This document shows positions 9,766-16,764 of a DNA stretch of 56,227 nt, one piece after another (the first letter of the stretch is position 1; each line of letters begins with the position of its first letter). The DNA comes from an uncultured Sphingomonadaceae bacterium (GTDB taxonomy: Bacteria > Pseudomonadota > Alphaproteobacteria > Sphingomonadales > Sphingomonadaceae), in NCBI GenBank assembly GCA_946479505.1, contig CAMLGC010000012.1:1-56227 (forward strand), written 5' to 3'. The translations under genes and the position numbers were made by a program. The notes beneath the pieces were generated by a model. The model saw only the letters and a list, made by a program, of their open reading frames with translations, was not told the DNA's origin and made no database searches.

Positions 9766-10024
9766 CGGGCAGCATGGCCGGCAATCATCAGCTACAAATA
9801 CGTGCCACAATCGATGATGTGCCAATCGCGCATTTGTCTCATCGCTTCGGTCGATGTCCTCAACGCTTTGGTCGATGATGTGGGTGCCTTCGCCGCCGCG
9901 TCGGACTGCGCTGATAGGGTGAAAAGTTCCCGAAGCCGACCGAAATAATTCGGTTCAGAAGGGGAAACCTTTTCGCCGAGCCGTGCATTTTTCCTGCAAA
10001 ATTAACAATTCGGCAGGAAATCCG
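9766..10024. other. Intergenic stretch with short direct repeats
   Basis: No convincing gene is seen between the LysR stop and the small lipoprotein start. At 9841-9877 two copies of an ATCGCTTCGGTCGATG-like 16-mer occur 21 bases apart, and a related TCGATGATGTG word appears at 9811 and again at 9872. The last part is AT-rich (AAAATTAACAATT) and probably holds the promoter and leader of the small gene. Confidence 0.45.
9990..10020 (+). promoter_or_regulatory. Leader hairpin covering a ribosome-binding site
   Basis: TTTCCTGC (9990-9997) and GCAGGAAA (10013-10020) form perfect 8-base inverted arms around a 15-base AT-rich loop. The 3' arm contains the AGGAAA ribosome-binding site, four bases before the ATG of the 25-codon frame. 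In RNA the hairpin would hide that site. Translational control is inferred. Confidence 0.55.
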
Positions 10025-10102
10025 ATGAAGCAGATCATGGCTCTCGTGTTCGTTCTCATTCCACTGGCCGCAGTGGTGGGAGCCTGCGTCGTAACGTCCT
10101 GA
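10025..10102 (+). CDS. Candidate 25-residue small lipoprotein
   Basis: This frame encodes MKQIMALVFVLIPLAAVVGA followed by CVVTS: a Lys-bearing N-terminus, a hydrophobic core and a lipobox (VGAC), leaving a five-residue mature peptide anchored by lipidated Cys. The layout recalls entericidin-type small lipoproteins, although those are usually longer. Support comes from an AGGAAA ribosome-binding site at good spacing and a strong terminator about 30 bases after the stop. It is too short for most gene callers. Its function is unknown. The hydrophobic peptide alone could also be a small membrane toxin-like peptide. Confidence 0.55.
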   Translation: MKQIMALVFVLIPLAAVVGACVVTS

Positions 10103-10130
10103 CTGGGACAAGCGTCACGCCAAAAGGAAA

Positions 10131-10161
10131 GGCCGCCCGGCATTTGCCGGACGGCCTTTTT
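10131..10161. terminator. Bidirectional rho-independent terminator
   Basis: An 11-base stem (10131-10141 with 10146-10156, one non-Watson-Crick position) and a four-base loop ATTT are followed by TTTTT on the plus strand and preceded by AAAGGAAA-type tracts that give U-rich RNA on the other strand. It sits between the small lipoprotein frame and the convergent rplI, so it can end both transcripts. Confidence 0.85.
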
Positions 10162-10182
10162 CGTTTCCGAGAATGCCGCGGT

Positions 10183-10827
10183 TCAGCCCTGATCGGCCTC
10201 GTCGCGGTCTTCGGCGTTCTCGATGGCGTCGTCGGCACGCTCTTCGCGGGAAGCGGCCTCGCCGAGCACTGCGGCGGCGTCTTCGGTGACGCTATAGTCT
10301 TCGGTGAAGCCGCTGGTGTCGCGGCCTTCCTCGAACATCTGGGCCATCACATCGACGCCCTCGGCCTGCATCTCGGCCTCCTCGGGCGAACGGGCGACGT
10401 TGACCCTGATCGTCACGTTGACCTCCGGATGGAGCGCGACCCTCACTTCGTGTACGCCGATCGCCTTGATCGGGCGATCGAGCACGATCTGGTTCTTGGC
10501 AATCTTGTGGCCGTCGGCCTCGAGCGCCTCCAGCACGTCGCGCACCGCAACCGAGCCGTAGAGCTGGCCGGTGTTCGACGACTGACGGATCAGCGTCAGT
10601 TGCGTGCCTTCGAGACCCTTGGCCTCCTTCTCGGCATCGGTGCGCTTCGAGGCATTCTCCGCCTCGAGCCGCTCGCGGTTGGCCTCGAAGACCTTGCGGT
10701 TGGCCTCGTTGGCCCGCAGCGCCTTTTTGCGCGGCAGGAGAAAGTTGCGCGCAAAGCCGTCCTTGACCTTGACGACATCGCCGATGCCGCCGAGCTTCTC
10801 GACTCGTTCGAGCAGAATCACGTCCAT
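10183..10827 (-). CDS. rplI: 50S ribosomal protein L9, long form
   Basis: A 214-residue L9. The N-terminal domain is canonical (MDVILLERVEKLGGIGDVVK, then GFARNFLLPRKKAL), followed by the long linking helix and a C-terminal domain (about residues 60-150). An additional acidic tail of about 50 residues (TSGFTEDYSVTEDAAAVLGE and on) makes it longer than the usual 150 or so. It binds 23S rRNA at the base of the L1 stalk. The gene is last in the rpsF-rpsR-rplI operon, and the downstream hairpin should end transcription. Confidence 0.97.
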   Translation of the reverse strand: MDVILLERVEKLGGIGDVVKVKDGFARNFLLPRKKALRANEANRKVFEANRERLEAENASKRTDAEKEAKGLEGTQLTLIRQSSNTGQLYGSVAVRDVLEALEADGHKIAKNQIVLDRPIKAIGVHEVRVALHPEVNVTIRVNVARSPEEAEMQAEGVDVMAQMFEEGRDTSGFTEDYSVTEDAAAVLGEAASREERADDAIENAEDRDEADQG

Positions 10828-10840
10828 GTGCTTGTGCTCC

Positions 10841-11065
10841 TTACTTCACGAGGTAGGGCAGCAGGCCCAGATGGCGGGCGCGCTTGATCGCCTGGGCGAG
10901 CTCGCGCTGCTTTTTCGCGCTCACCGAGGTGATGCGCGAGGGGACGATCTTGCCGCGCTCGGAGACGAAGCCCTGGAGCAGGCGGACGTCCTTATAGTCA
11001 ATCCGGGGCGCGTCCTTCGCGGAGAAGGGGCAGCTCTTGCGGCGGCGGAAAAACGGGCGTGCCAT
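10841..11065 (-). CDS. rpsR: 30S ribosomal protein S18
   Basis: A 74-residue S18 of normal length, with the family core [13 protein letters not shown], then [19 protein letters not shown] and [23 protein letters not shown] C-terminal helix (here [20 protein letters not shown]). It sits on the small-subunit platform, where it pairs with S6. The gene is 13 bases upstream of rplI and 12 downstream of rpsF, the standard bacterial order. AAGGAG-like sites precede both junctions. Confidence 0.97.
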   Translation of the reverse strand: MARPFFRRRKSCPFSAKDAPRIDYKDVRLLQGFVSERGKIVPSRITSVSAKKQRELAQAIKRARHLGLLPYLVK

Positions 11066-11077
11066 TGTGCGTGCTCC

Positions 11078-11431
11078 TTAGCTGCGGTCGCGGCGGCGGC
11101 CGTCGCGGTCGCCTTTGCGCATCATCACCGACGGGCCGGCCTCGTGCTCGTCGACGCGGACGGTCATGTAGCGGATGATATCCTCGTTGATCGCTTCCTG
11201 CCGCTCGAGCTCGGCAACGATTCCGCCCGGACCATCGATCTCGAGCATCACGTAATGCGCCTTGCGGTTCTTCGCGATCTTGTAGGCGAGGCTGCGAAGG
11301 CCCCAGGTCTCGGTCTTGGCGACCTTGCCCTGCATGTCCTCGACAATCTTGGTGGCGGTTTCCGCCAGTGCGTCGACTTGCGCTTGGGCCAAATCCTGGC
11401 GCGCAAGGAACACGTGCTCGTAAAGAGCCAT
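11078..11431 (-). CDS. rpsF: 30S ribosomal protein S6
   Basis: A 117-residue S6 ([20 protein letters not shown] start), with the expected [20 protein letters not shown] segment and an Arg/Asp-rich tail. It binds S18 and the central domain of 16S rRNA. I used the ATG after AAGGAC instead of an in-frame start 14 codons upstream, since the extra residues have no family counterpart. It is the first gene of the rpsF-rpsR-rplI operon. The promoter should lie in the roughly 70 bases before it, after the terminator of the upstream gene. Confidence 0.97.
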   Translation of the reverse strand: MALYEHVFLARQDLAQAQVDALAETATKIVEDMQGKVAKTETWGLRSLAYKIAKNRKAHYVMLEIDGPGGIVAELERQEAINEDIIRYMTVRVDEHEAGPSVMMRKGDRDGRRRDRS

Positions 11432-11499
11432 GTCTTGTCCTTCGTGTCGGCCGATCGCTGACCCGCGCCCCATGCGCAGGCCCCTCCGGCTGTCGTTCT

Positions 11500-11543
11500 A
11501 TTCAAAGCAAAACCAGGGCGGGAAGCAGCACTTCCCACCCCGG
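11500..11543 (-). terminator. Rho-independent terminator after the RcnB-like gene
   Basis: Reading the minus strand, a 13-base stem with two mismatches (11543-11531 with 11525-11513) and loop TGCTG is followed by GGTTTTGCTTTG. It lies 60 bases past the RcnB-like stop and before rpsF, so it separates that gene from the ribosomal operon. Confidence 0.7.
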
Positions 11544-11603
11544 TTGCGGAGGTTTCCTTAGCGATTTCCGGACCAAACACAAGCCCGGTCGGAGAGATCG
11601 ACC

Positions 11604-12026
11604 TTAGTTCAGAAACGCTCCCCCGATCACGGCACCGATCAACCCGCTGGCGAGTGCGACAAGCACCGCATCGTCGCCCGACTGCACCCACTGATAGCCG
11701 CGGGGCGGCGCATAGAGCGCGCGATAGCCGCGATAGTCGTTCACCACCCGATAGCGCGGAGCGTAACGATAGTCGAAGCGCTGGCCGCGTGCCCAGCCGC
11801 GATATTGCTGGCGATAGTTCACGCGATAGGTCGGCTGGCGGACGATGGTGCGCCGCTTGACGACGCGATTTCCCTTGATCCGGCGCTGCTTGATGACGGT
11901 GCGACCATTGGCCTTGTGCTTGATCACCGTCTTCTGGTGCCGCGGCGCTGCCTCCGCGGGGGCGGCGGCCATCAGCGGTCCGGCGACCAAAGATGCAGCG
12001 GCCGCGCTCAGAAGAAACTTTTTCAT
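11604..12026 (-). CDS. RcnB-family periplasmic protein
   Basis: A 140-residue exported protein with a signal peptide (MKKFLLSAAAASLVAGPLMA, cleavage near AEA-AP). A strongly basic Lys/Arg-rich middle follows, with Tyr/Arg repeats (RYAPRYRVVNDYRGY), and then the family C-terminus PPRGYQWVQSGDDAVLVALA with a short Gly-rich hydrophobic end. RcnB of E. coli modulates nickel/cobalt homeostasis, but most alphaproteobacterial members are uncharacterised, so no metal role is claimed. The start was moved to the second ATG, which fits the signal peptide. It has its own terminator. Confidence 0.8.
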   Translation of the reverse strand: MKKFLLSAAAASLVAGPLMAAAPAEAAPRHQKTVIKHKANGRTVIKQRRIKGNRVVKRRTIVRQPTYRVNYRQQYRGWARGQRFDYRYAPRYRVVNDYRGYRALYAPPRGYQWVQSGDDAVLVALASGLIGAVIGGAFLN

Positions 12027-12196
12027 GACATACTCCACTTCCTACGTCGGCGCCTTCATCGGCGTCATGGCCAAATTAGGCAGCGCGTGTCGCGGAGGTT
12101 TGTCGGCAACGCGGGGAAATGGTCGCAAATTGTCGCAGCTTGCCTTTGTCGTCGGGGCTTCCTAACCGGACGCTCTTTCTCGCCAAGGAGACGATC

Positions 12197-13132
12197 ATGC
12201 GTGCGTTCATCTTTCCCGGCCAGGGAAGCCAGACGATCGGCATGGGGACTGCGCTTGCCGAAGCGAGCCCGGCCGCGCGCGAGGTCTTCGAGGAGGTGGA
12301 CGAGGCGCTCGGACAAAACCTCTTCCGGTTGATGGCCGAAGGTCCCGCCGACGAGCTGACGCTCACCGAGAACGCACAACCCGCGATCATGGCGAATGCG
12401 ATGGCGACGCTCGCGGTGTTCGAGAAGGAAGGCGGCATCCGCCTCTCCGACAAGGCCGATTTCGTCGCCGGCCACAGCCTCGGCGAGTATACCGCGCTGT
12501 GCGCCGCGAGATCGATCGATCTTGCCACCACCGCACGACTCCTCAAACGGCGCGGCCAGGCGATGCAGGCGGCGGTCCCGGTGGGCGAGGGCGCGATGGC
12601 GGCGTTGCTCGGCGCGGATGTCGGCATGGCGCAAAGGATCGCCGAGGCTGCGGCGGAAGGCGCAGTCTGCACCATCGCGAACGACAACGACCCAGGCCAG
12701 GTCGTGCTTTCGGGCGAGCGCGCCGCGATCGAACGCGCGGTCGGGCTCGCCAAGGAGATGGGGGCCAAGCGCGGCGTGCTCCTCCCGGTTTCCGCACCCT
12801 TCCACTGTCCGCTGATGCAACTCGCCGCCGACGCGATGGCCGAGGCACTCGCCGACGCCCGCATCGACGCGCCGCTCGTCCCCCTCTACGCCAACGTGAC
12901 CGCCGCGCCGGTGAGCGATCCGGATACGATCCGCCAGCGCCTTGTCGAGCAGGTGACGGGTCGCGTGCGCTGGCGCGAATCGGTGTTGGCGATGCACGAT
13001 GCGGGCGTGTGGCTGTTCGTCGAGCTGGGCGCCAAGGTTCTCGCCCCGATGATCAAGCGCACCACCGCGGACGCGGGCACGCACAGCGTGGTGACGATGG
13101 ACGACATCGAGGCGCTGGTTAAGGAAATTTGA
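12197..13132 (+). CDS. fabD: Malonyl-CoA:ACP S-malonyltransferase
   Basis: A 311-residue cytosolic transacylase that loads malonyl onto acyl carrier protein for fatty-acid elongation. The start (MRAFIFPGQGSQTIGMG) is canonical and follows AAGGAG. Catalytic Ser94 lies in GHSLGEY and His203 in APFHCPLM. It opens a fatty-acid block fabD-fabG-acpP-fabF, all on this strand, in the order usual for proteobacteria. About 120 bases including a dispersed repeat separate it from fabG, so co-transcription is likely but not certain. Confidence 0.97.
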   Translation: MRAFIFPGQGSQTIGMGTALAEASPAAREVFEEVDEALGQNLFRLMAEGPADELTLTENAQPAIMANAMATLAVFEKEGGIRLSDKADFVAGHSLGEYTALCAARSIDLATTARLLKRRGQAMQAAVPVGEGAMAALLGADVGMAQRIAEAAAEGAVCTIANDNDPGQVVLSGERAAIERAVGLAKEMGAKRGVLLPVSAPFHCPLMQLAADAMAEALADARIDAPLVPLYANVTAAPVSDPDTIRQRLVEQVTGRVRWRESVLAMHDAGVWLFVELGAKVLAPMIKRTTADAGTHSVVTMDDIEALVKEI

Positions 13133-13144
13133 TTGCCCACGGGG

Positions 13145-13236
13145 CCATGCTGAACTCGTTTCAGCACCTCGCCGCGCAATAGGCGATTCCCTCGCGAGTG
13201 GATCCATAGACCCTGATAACAGGTTCAGGGTGACGA
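13145..13236. repeat. Dispersed repeat (CTGAACTCGTTTCAG / CAGGTTCAGGGTGACG type)
   Basis: The spacer between fabD and fabG holds a GCTGAACTCGTTTCAGC palindrome-like start, a middle part and GACCCTGATAACAGGTTCAGGGTGACG at the end. These words are typical of sphingomonad intergenic repeats. The fabG ribosome-binding site (AAGGGGTGAA) lies just beyond it. Confidence 0.6.
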
Positions 13237-13255
13237 AGAACGAAGGGGTGAAAAC

Positions 13256-13993
13256 GTGTTCGACCTGACAGGCATGACCGCGCTGGTGACCGGCGCTTCG
13301 GGAGGGATCGGCTCGGCGATCGCGAAGGCGCTGGCGGGGCAGGGGGCGCGGCTCGCCGTGTCGGGCTCGAACGTCGAGAAGCTCGACGCCTTTCGTGCCG
13401 AGCTTGGCGGCGATCACGTGCCGCTCCCCTGTAACCTCTCGGATGGTGCCGCGGTCGACGCGCTCGTGCCGCAGGCGGTCGAGGCGCTCGGCCAACTCGA
13501 CATTCTCGTCAACAATGCCGGCGTCACGCGTGACAATCTCGTGATGCGGATGAAGGACGAGGAGTGGGACCAGGTGATCCGCGTGAATCTGGAGGCGGCG
13601 TTCCGCCTCGCGCGCGGGGCCGCCAGACCGATGATGAAGGCGCGTTTCGGGCGGATCATCTCGATCACCTCGGTCGTCGGCGCGACGGGCAACCCCGGCC
13701 AGGCCAATTACGCGGCGTCGAAGGCGGGGCTCGTCGGCATGTCCAAGGCGCTCGCGCAAGAGCTGGCAAGCCGCGGCATCACCGTTAATTGCGTCGCCCC
13801 CGGCTTCATCCGTTCGGCGATGACCGATGTTCTCCCCGAAGCTCAGAAGACGGCGCTCACCGGCCGGATTCCCGCAGGCGATCTCGGCTCGGGAGGGGAT
13901 ATCGGCGCCGCGGTCGTCTATCTCGCCAGCCGGGAGGCAGGCTACGTCACGGGGCAGACGCTGCACGTCAACGGCGGCATGGCGATGATCTAA
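13256..13993 (+). CDS. fabG: 3-oxoacyl-[ACP] reductase
   Basis: A 245-residue short-chain dehydrogenase that reduces 3-oxoacyl-ACP with NADPH. It has the glycine-rich cofactor motif TGASGGIG (about residues 12-19), the structural NNAG (86-89) and the catalytic set Ser139, Tyr152 and Lys156 (YAASK). Translation starts at GTG, with an AAGGGG site upstream; the protein then begins MFDLTGMTALVTG. Its place between fabD and acpP supports the fatty-acid assignment over other SDR functions. Confidence 0.96.
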   Translation: MFDLTGMTALVTGASGGIGSAIAKALAGQGARLAVSGSNVEKLDAFRAELGGDHVPLPCNLSDGAAVDALVPQAVEALGQLDILVNNAGVTRDNLVMRMKDEEWDQVIRVNLEAAFRLARGAARPMMKARFGRIISITSVVGATGNPGQANYAASKAGLVGMSKALAQELASRGITVNCVAPGFIRSAMTDVLPEAQKTALTGRIPAGDLGSGGDIGAAVVYLASREAGYVTGQTLHVNGGMAMI

Positions 13994-14079
13994 TGCCGCC
14001 TGGCACTTGTCAGGAAACGGTGCGCGTTCTACGTGCGTTCAGGATATATGAAACCCCAAGCTAGAGAGGGACTAGGGAC

Positions 14080-14316
14080 ATGAGCGAGACTGCCGATCGC
14101 GTGAAGAAGATCGTCGTCGAGCATCTCGGCGTCGAAGCCGACAAGGTGACCGAAGATGCAAGCTTCATCGATGATCTGGGGGCGGACAGCCTCGACATCG
14201 TCGAGCTGGTGATGGCGTTCGAGGAGGAATTCGGCGTCGAAATCCCCGATGACGCCGCCGAAAAGATCACGACCGTGAAGGACGCGATCACCTATATCGA
14301 CGAGCACAAGGGCTGA
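14080..14316 (+). CDS. acpP: Acyl carrier protein
   Basis: A 78-residue acidic four-helix carrier. Ser37 in [12 protein letters not shown] is the phosphopantetheine attachment site. The start [18 protein letters not shown] and the end ([17 protein letters not shown]) are typical of alphaproteobacterial AcpP. It shuttles growing acyl chains between the Fab enzymes encoded on either side. The gene has an AGAGGGAC-type ribosome-binding region. The 86 bases upstream could hold its own promoter, as is common for this highly expressed gene. Confidence 0.98.
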   Translation: MSETADRVKKIVVEHLGVEADKVTEDASFIDDLGADSLDIVELVMAFEEEFGVEIPDDAAEKITTVKDAITYIDEHKG

Positions 14317-14331
14317 TCGTCACCATCTGAA

Positions 14332-14419
14332 CCGTTCGCCCTGAGCTTGTCGAAGGGCTGCTCGTCTTCGGCTTGACGGCGAAGGCAGGACGGGGCGTCG
14401 ACAGGCTCAGCCCGCACGG
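14332..14419. repeat. Dispersed repeat (CCGTTCGCCCTGAGCTTGTCGAAGG type)
   Basis: The element starts CCGTTCGCCCTGAGCTTGTC and ends with an inverted relative, GTCGACAGGCTCAGCCCGCACGG. It fills most of the acpP-fabF spacer. The family is widespread in high-GC proteobacterial spacers. It could form a long imperfect hairpin that lowers fabF expression relative to acpP; that effect is inferred. Confidence 0.65.
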
Positions 14420-14452
14420 GTTTGGGCCTGTTTTGCTATCTGGAGAGTGGGA

Positions 14453-15712
14453 ATGCGCCGTGTCGTTGTCACTGGTCTTGGTCTGGTCACCCCTTTGGGT
14501 GCTGACGTCGAGACGAGCTGGGCCAACATCATCGGATCGAAGTCGGGTGCCGGACCGATCACGCGTTTCGACGCGTCCGACCAGAAATGCCGGATCGCCT
14601 GCGAGGTCAAGCCGGCCGACCACGAATATGGCTTCGACGCCAGCAAGCGCGTCGATCACAAGATCCAGCGCCAGGTCGATCCGTTCATTGTCTATGGCAT
14701 CGACGCCGCTGGCCAGGCGATCGAGGATGCTGGGCTCGTCGAGATGAGCGATGAGGAGCGGTTGCGCGCAGGCTGTTCGATCGGTGCGGGAATCGGCGGC
14801 CTGCCGGGGATAGAGAGCGAATCGATCGTGCTCCACGAAAAGGGGCCGAGCCGCGTCAGCCCGCATTTCGTGCATGGGCGGCTTATCAATCTCATTTCGG
14901 GCCAGGTCTCGATCAAATACGGACTCATGGGCCCGAACCACGCGGTGGTGACGGCGTGCTCGACCGGTGCGCATTCGATCGGCGATGCCGCTCGGATGAT
15001 CGCGATGGACGATGCCGACGTGATGCTCGCGGGCGGCGCCGAGGGCGCGATCTGTCCGCTCGGCATCGCCGGTTTCGCGCAGGCGCGGGCGCTTTCGACC
15101 AACTTCAACGACTGCCCCGAAAAGGCGAGCCGGCCCTACGACGTCGATCGCGACGGCTTCGTGATGGGCGAGGGCGCGGGTGTCGTCGTGCTCGAGGAAT
15201 ATGAACATGCCAAGGCGCGCGGCGCCAAGATCTACGCCGAGGTGATCGGCTATGGTCTGTCGGGCGATGCCTATCATGTCACCGCGCCGCACCCCGAGGG
15301 CTCGGGTGCGTTCCGGTCGATGCAGATGGCGATGCGGAAATCAGGGCTCGACCTCTCCGATATCGATTACATCAACGCCCACGGCACCTCGACCCCGCTC
15401 GGCGACGAGCTCGAACTGGGCGCGGTGCGCCGCCTGTTCGGCAACGCGATCGGCGATCTGTCGATGAGCTCGACCAAGTCGGCGATCGGACACCTGCTCG
15501 GCGGCGCGGGCGCGGTCGAATCGATCTTCTGCATCCTCGCGATGCGCGATCAAATCGTGCCCCCGACGCTCAACCTCGACAATCCGAGCGAAGCCTGCGC
15601 GGGCGTCGATCTCGTGCCCCACAAGGCGAAGGAGCGGAAGGTCAAGGCGGTGCTCAACAACAGCTTCGGCTTCGGCGGCACCAACGCCAGCCTCGTGATG
15701 CGGGCGGTGTGA
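14453..15712 (+). CDS. fabF: 3-oxoacyl-[ACP] synthase II
   Basis: A 419-residue condensing enzyme that elongates acyl-ACP with malonyl-ACP. The Cys-His-His triad is complete: Cys169 (TACSTGAHSI), His310 (NAHGTSTPLGD) and His347 (GHLLGGAGAVE). The C-terminal NNSFGFGGTNASL loop is also present. I chose the ATG at seven bases from GGAG instead of a GTG two codons upstream. It follows acpP, after a repeat-filled spacer, and leads into mltG, 28 bases downstream, a neighbour commonly seen in alphaproteobacteria. Confidence 0.98.
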   Translation: MRRVVVTGLGLVTPLGADVETSWANIIGSKSGAGPITRFDASDQKCRIACEVKPADHEYGFDASKRVDHKIQRQVDPFIVYGIDAAGQAIEDAGLVEMSDEERLRAGCSIGAGIGGLPGIESESIVLHEKGPSRVSPHFVHGRLINLISGQVSIKYGLMGPNHAVVTACSTGAHSIGDAARMIAMDDADVMLAGGAEGAICPLGIAGFAQARALSTNFNDCPEKASRPYDVDRDGFVMGEGAGVVVLEEYEHAKARGAKIYAEVIGYGLSGDAYHVTAPHPEGSGAFRSMQMAMRKSGLDLSDIDYINAHGTSTPLGDELELGAVRRLFGNAIGDLSMSSTKSAIGHLLGGAGAVESIFCILAMRDQIVPPTLNLDNPSEACAGVDLVPHKAKERKVKAVLNNSFGFGGTNASLVMRAV

Positions 15713-15740
15713 TGCTGCACCGCGCGCGCAGTCTCAACTG

Positions 15741-16709
15741 ATGCGCAAGCTCGGCTGCTTCGGCCTGCTCGTCGCGCTCGCGGCGGTCCTTGGCGTGTTC
15801 ATCCTCACCCAAAGCTGGAGCGGCGCTGGCCCTGCGGAAAAGAACATGGCCGTCGTTGTCCCCGAGGGCGCGACGCTCACCGACGCGGCGCATAGGCTGG
15901 AAGAGGCGGGCGCGATTTCCTCGGCGCGGCGCTTCCTGCTGCTCGCCAAGGTGCTCGGCGGATCGACCCCCATCAAGGCCGGCGAATACCGCCTGCCGGC
16001 ACATGTCAGCCAGTCCGACATTCTGAAGATGATGCAGGGTGGTGAGACGCTCCAGCGGCTCGTCACCATCCCCGAAGGGTTGCCGTCGGTCTATGTCCGG
16101 GGCCGGCTGATGAAGGCGCCGGGGCTCGCCGGCACTATCCATCTCCCGCCCGAAGGCGCGGTGCTGCCCGACAGCTACGGCTATCAGCGCGGCGACACGC
16201 GCGAATCGGTGCTCACGCGGATGGAGGCGGCGATGTATCGCTATCTCACCGAGGCCTGGAAGCACCGCAAGCCGGGGATCGCGGTCGATACTCCGCGCGA
16301 GGCGCTGATCCTCGCCTCGATCGTCGAGAAGGAAACCGCCAAGCCCTCCGAACGCCGGATGGTCGCCGCGGTCTATTCGAACCGGTTGAAGCGCGGCATG
16401 CCGCTCCAGGCCGATCCGACGATCATCTACCCGATTACTCACGGAAAGCCGCTCGGCCGGCGTATCCTCTTGTCCGAAAAGAACGCGGTAAACGACTATA
16501 ATACTTACGCGATGGCAGGTCTTCCCAAAGGCCCGATCTGCAATCCGGGGCGCGCCTCGATCGACGCGGTGCTCAATCCGGCCAGGTCGAACGCGCTCTA
16601 TTTCGTCGCCGATGGCACCGGCGGCCACGTCTTCGCCGACACGCTCGAGCAGCACAATGCGAACGTGCGCAAATGGTACGCCATCCGCCGCGCTCGGGGC
16701 GAGATGTGA
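15741..16709 (+). CDS. mltG: Endolytic peptidoglycan transglycosylase MltG
   Basis: A 322-residue YceG-family membrane-anchored lytic transglycosylase that cuts nascent glycan strands and so sets their length. It has an N-terminal anchor helix (LGCFGLLVALAAVLGVFIL), a LysM-like segment (VVVPEGATLTDAAHRLEEAG) and the catalytic domain with SIVEKET (Glu196 as the likely catalytic acid) and the end motif YNTYAMAGLPKGPICNPG. It lies directly behind fabF and is probably co-transcribed with it. Confidence 0.95.
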   Translation: MRKLGCFGLLVALAAVLGVFILTQSWSGAGPAEKNMAVVVPEGATLTDAAHRLEEAGAISSARRFLLLAKVLGGSTPIKAGEYRLPAHVSQSDILKMMQGGETLQRLVTIPEGLPSVYVRGRLMKAPGLAGTIHLPPEGAVLPDSYGYQRGDTRESVLTRMEAAMYRYLTEAWKHRKPGIAVDTPREALILASIVEKETAKPSERRMVAAVYSNRLKRGMPLQADPTIIYPITHGKPLGRRILLSEKNAVNDYNTYAMAGLPKGPICNPGRASIDAVLNPARSNALYFVADGTGGHVFADTLEQHNANVRKWYAIRRARGEM

Positions 16710-16738
16710 ACGTTCGCTTCGACGCATTTCTAGGCTAA

Positions 16739-16762
16739 GGCTCTCTTAAAAAGAGGGGAGCC
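16739..16762 (+). promoter_or_regulatory. Hairpin enclosing the GH5 gene ribosome-binding site
   Basis: GGCTCTCTT (16739-16747) can pair with AAGA (16751-16754) and GAGCC (16758-16762), leaving a GGG bulge. The AGAGGGGAG ribosome-binding site of the next gene is therefore inside the stem-loop. The structure ends two bases before the ATG. A regulatory effect is inferred only. Confidence 0.4.
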
Positions 16763-16764
16763 GA

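Noticed and set aside
14373..14747. 124-codon plus-strand frame across the acpP-fabF repeat
   Set aside because: It runs through the repeat and the fabF start in another frame. Its composition is shadow-like.
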